Source of the DNA: Lysobacteraceae bacterium
GTDB taxonomy: Bacteria; Pseudomonadota; Gammaproteobacteria; DSM-19610
Length of the DNA stretch: 14,447 nucleotides
Reading direction: 5' to 3'
Assembly (NCBI GenBank): GCA_020201295.1
Contig: JAIVHA010000025.1
Location: 1 to 14,447 of the forward strand
The notes under the pieces are model-generated. The model was not told where the DNA came from. It made no database searches and saw only the letters and a list, made by a program, of their open reading frames with translations. This document shows positions 13,856 to 14,447 of the stretch, in pieces (position 1 is the first letter of the stretch; every line of letters starts with the position of its first letter). Position numbers and translations under genes: made by a program.

Positions 13856-14095
13856 GGGATCGGAGCATGGGAAATACTGATGCAGAAGGAAATAGTTCCC
13901 ATGAATCTGCGTATTCTGTTTTAAAGGCACGACTTCAGGGGTGAAGGAGCCGTAATAAGAATCCAGGTTGCTGTGGGTGCGATCCTCATGGCTTACGGGG
14001 AGATTTTGGCAGGAAAAATTGAGCTGATAAGCGGAGATTGGGCGCTGGATCCCGTCGGTAAGCCTTTTCGGACAATGGGTTGGCTTGGTCCGACC
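13856..14095. mobile_element. MITE-like element, copy 2 (~240 bp)
   Basis: Same orientation and content as 10892-11135. The right end TGGTCCGACC is intact; the left end is degenerate (GGGATCGGAGCA against GGGGTCGGACCA). Blocks such as GAAGGAAATAGTT, TTCAGGGGTGAA, GCCGTAATAAG and CTTACGGGG are shared. It abuts the methyltransferase remnant, suggesting that insertion ended that gene. No transposase is present. Confidence 0.6.
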
Positions 14096-14102
14096 CACGG
14101 AA

Positions 14103-14128
14103 CCCCACTGTGCGAAAGCACGGTGGGG
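14103..14128. repeat. GC-rich hairpin with GAAA loop
   Basis: CCCCACTGTGC-GAAA-GCACGGTGGGG: an 11-pair stem with one T-G wobble and a GAAA tetraloop, eight bases after the MITE-like element. No T-run follows on either strand, so a terminator is not supported. Confidence 0.6.
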
Positions 14129-14173
14129 GCGTAGCGTCAGCGATCACCGGTCAAATCAGAGCTGGCGCTACGC
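14129..14173. repeat. 13-bp inverted repeat with 19-base loop
   Basis: GCGTAGCGTCAGC (14129-14141) and GCTGGCGCTACGC (14161-14173) pair at 12 of 13 positions. It is directly contiguous with the GAAA hairpin at 14103-14128, so the two would form a double stem. The remaining spacer (14174-14319) before the PEP-CTERM gene shows nothing recognisable. Confidence 0.6.
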
Positions 14174-14319
14174 ACGGCTCTTCGGTCGTTTCCTCATGCC
14201 ACTTTTTCGTCCCTTTGACAGCCGAGCCGCAGACAGCCACCGCTAACCGTGAGTTGCTTGTCGTCTCACGCGAAGCCGCCACCGACAACTGCCTCAAGGA
14301 TCCGCAGCAACTAGCCGCG

Positions 14320-14447
14320 CTATTTTGTCGGCACAAACTTCCGACGCCGACTCCATCCAAGTCCCGCGAGTCCGAGTCCCAGCAGCGCCAGTGTAGCGGG
14401 CTCGGGGACGGTCCCGTTGCCGTTGCCGTTGCCGTTACCGTTACCGT
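14320..14447 (-). CDS. PEP-CTERM sorted protein, C-terminus only
   Basis: The last 41 codons on the minus strand read a (Gly-Asn)n tract, then TVPEPATLALLGLGLAGLGW followed by SRRRKFVPTK and a TAG stop at 14322-14320. VPEPATLALLGLGLAGLG-W-SRRRK is a textbook PEP-CTERM tripartite signal: the PEP motif, a hydrophobic helix and a basic cluster. Such proteins are cut and anchored by an exosortase (XrtA/EpsH type) and are usually linked to extracellular polysaccharide in Gram-negative bacteria. The rest of the protein lies beyond the window. The Gly-Asn run is probably a flexible linker before the signal. No exosortase gene is visible here. Confidence 0.9.
   Translation of the reverse strand, partial: GNGNGNGNGNGTVPEPATLALLGLGLAGLGWSRRRKFVPTK
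14415..14447. repeat. hexanucleotide tandem repeat CGTTRC
   Basis: CGTTGC three times, CGTTAC twice, then CGT at the window edge: at least 5.5 copies of an in-frame 6-bp unit encoding (Asn-Gly)n on the minus strand. Copy-number change by slippage would alter linker length without frameshift. Confidence 0.85.

Overview
The window looks like a chromosomal segment of a GC-rich gammaproteobacterium. The gene order ispB / rplU-rpmA-obgE-proB / rpsT / murJ, an IscR-type regulator, an Rsd/AlgQ-type sigma-70 regulator and a class I fructose-1,6-bisphosphatase all fit this group. GTAG-headed REP/REPIN repeats in the spacers and a PEP-CTERM (exosortase-sorted) protein at the right edge suggest an environmental lineage, for example sulfur-oxidiser-like Chromatiales or relatives. 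That taxonomic guess is inference only.

Layout. Positions 1-2784 hold the 5' part of iscR (minus) with two tandem IscR type-1 operators upstream, then rsd/algQ (plus), a membrane methyltransferase-like gene (minus, tail-to-tail with rsd) and fbp (plus). Positions 2785-3869 hold a nested palindromic repeat and mazG. Positions 3870-5172 hold a REPIN, a minus-strand terminator, tRNA-Pro(CGG) lying two bases behind the ispB stop codon, and an ispB gene missing about 50 internal codons, including the GGxKRxRP substrate motif. Positions 5173-8412 hold rplU-rpmA, a terminator, a 587-bp spacer built from four or more repeat families, obgE, another REPIN and a proB lacking its first ~90 codons. Positions 8413-10448 hold a bidirectional terminator, rpsT (UUG start, minus) and the divergent murJ.

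After murJ the housekeeping block ends. Positions 10449-14447 look accessory: a small two-helix membrane protein of atypical composition, a PAS-GAF-GGDEF diguanylate cyclase, a secreted Vgb/NHL-type beta-propeller protein, a remnant of a class I SAM methyltransferase, and the C-terminus of a PEP-CTERM protein. Two diverged copies of a ~240-bp element flank this region, with ends reading GGGGTCGGACC / GGTCCGACCC. One copy lies immediately before the cyclase gene and the other abuts the broken methyltransferase. They look like a non-autonomous (MITE-like) element.

No defence system, CRISPR array, prophage or recognisable transposase is present. The points most worth checking are the repeat-mosaic spacers, the ~240-bp paired element, the internal loss in ispB and the 5' loss in proB (biological or assembly), and the exosortase-sorted protein running off the right edge.
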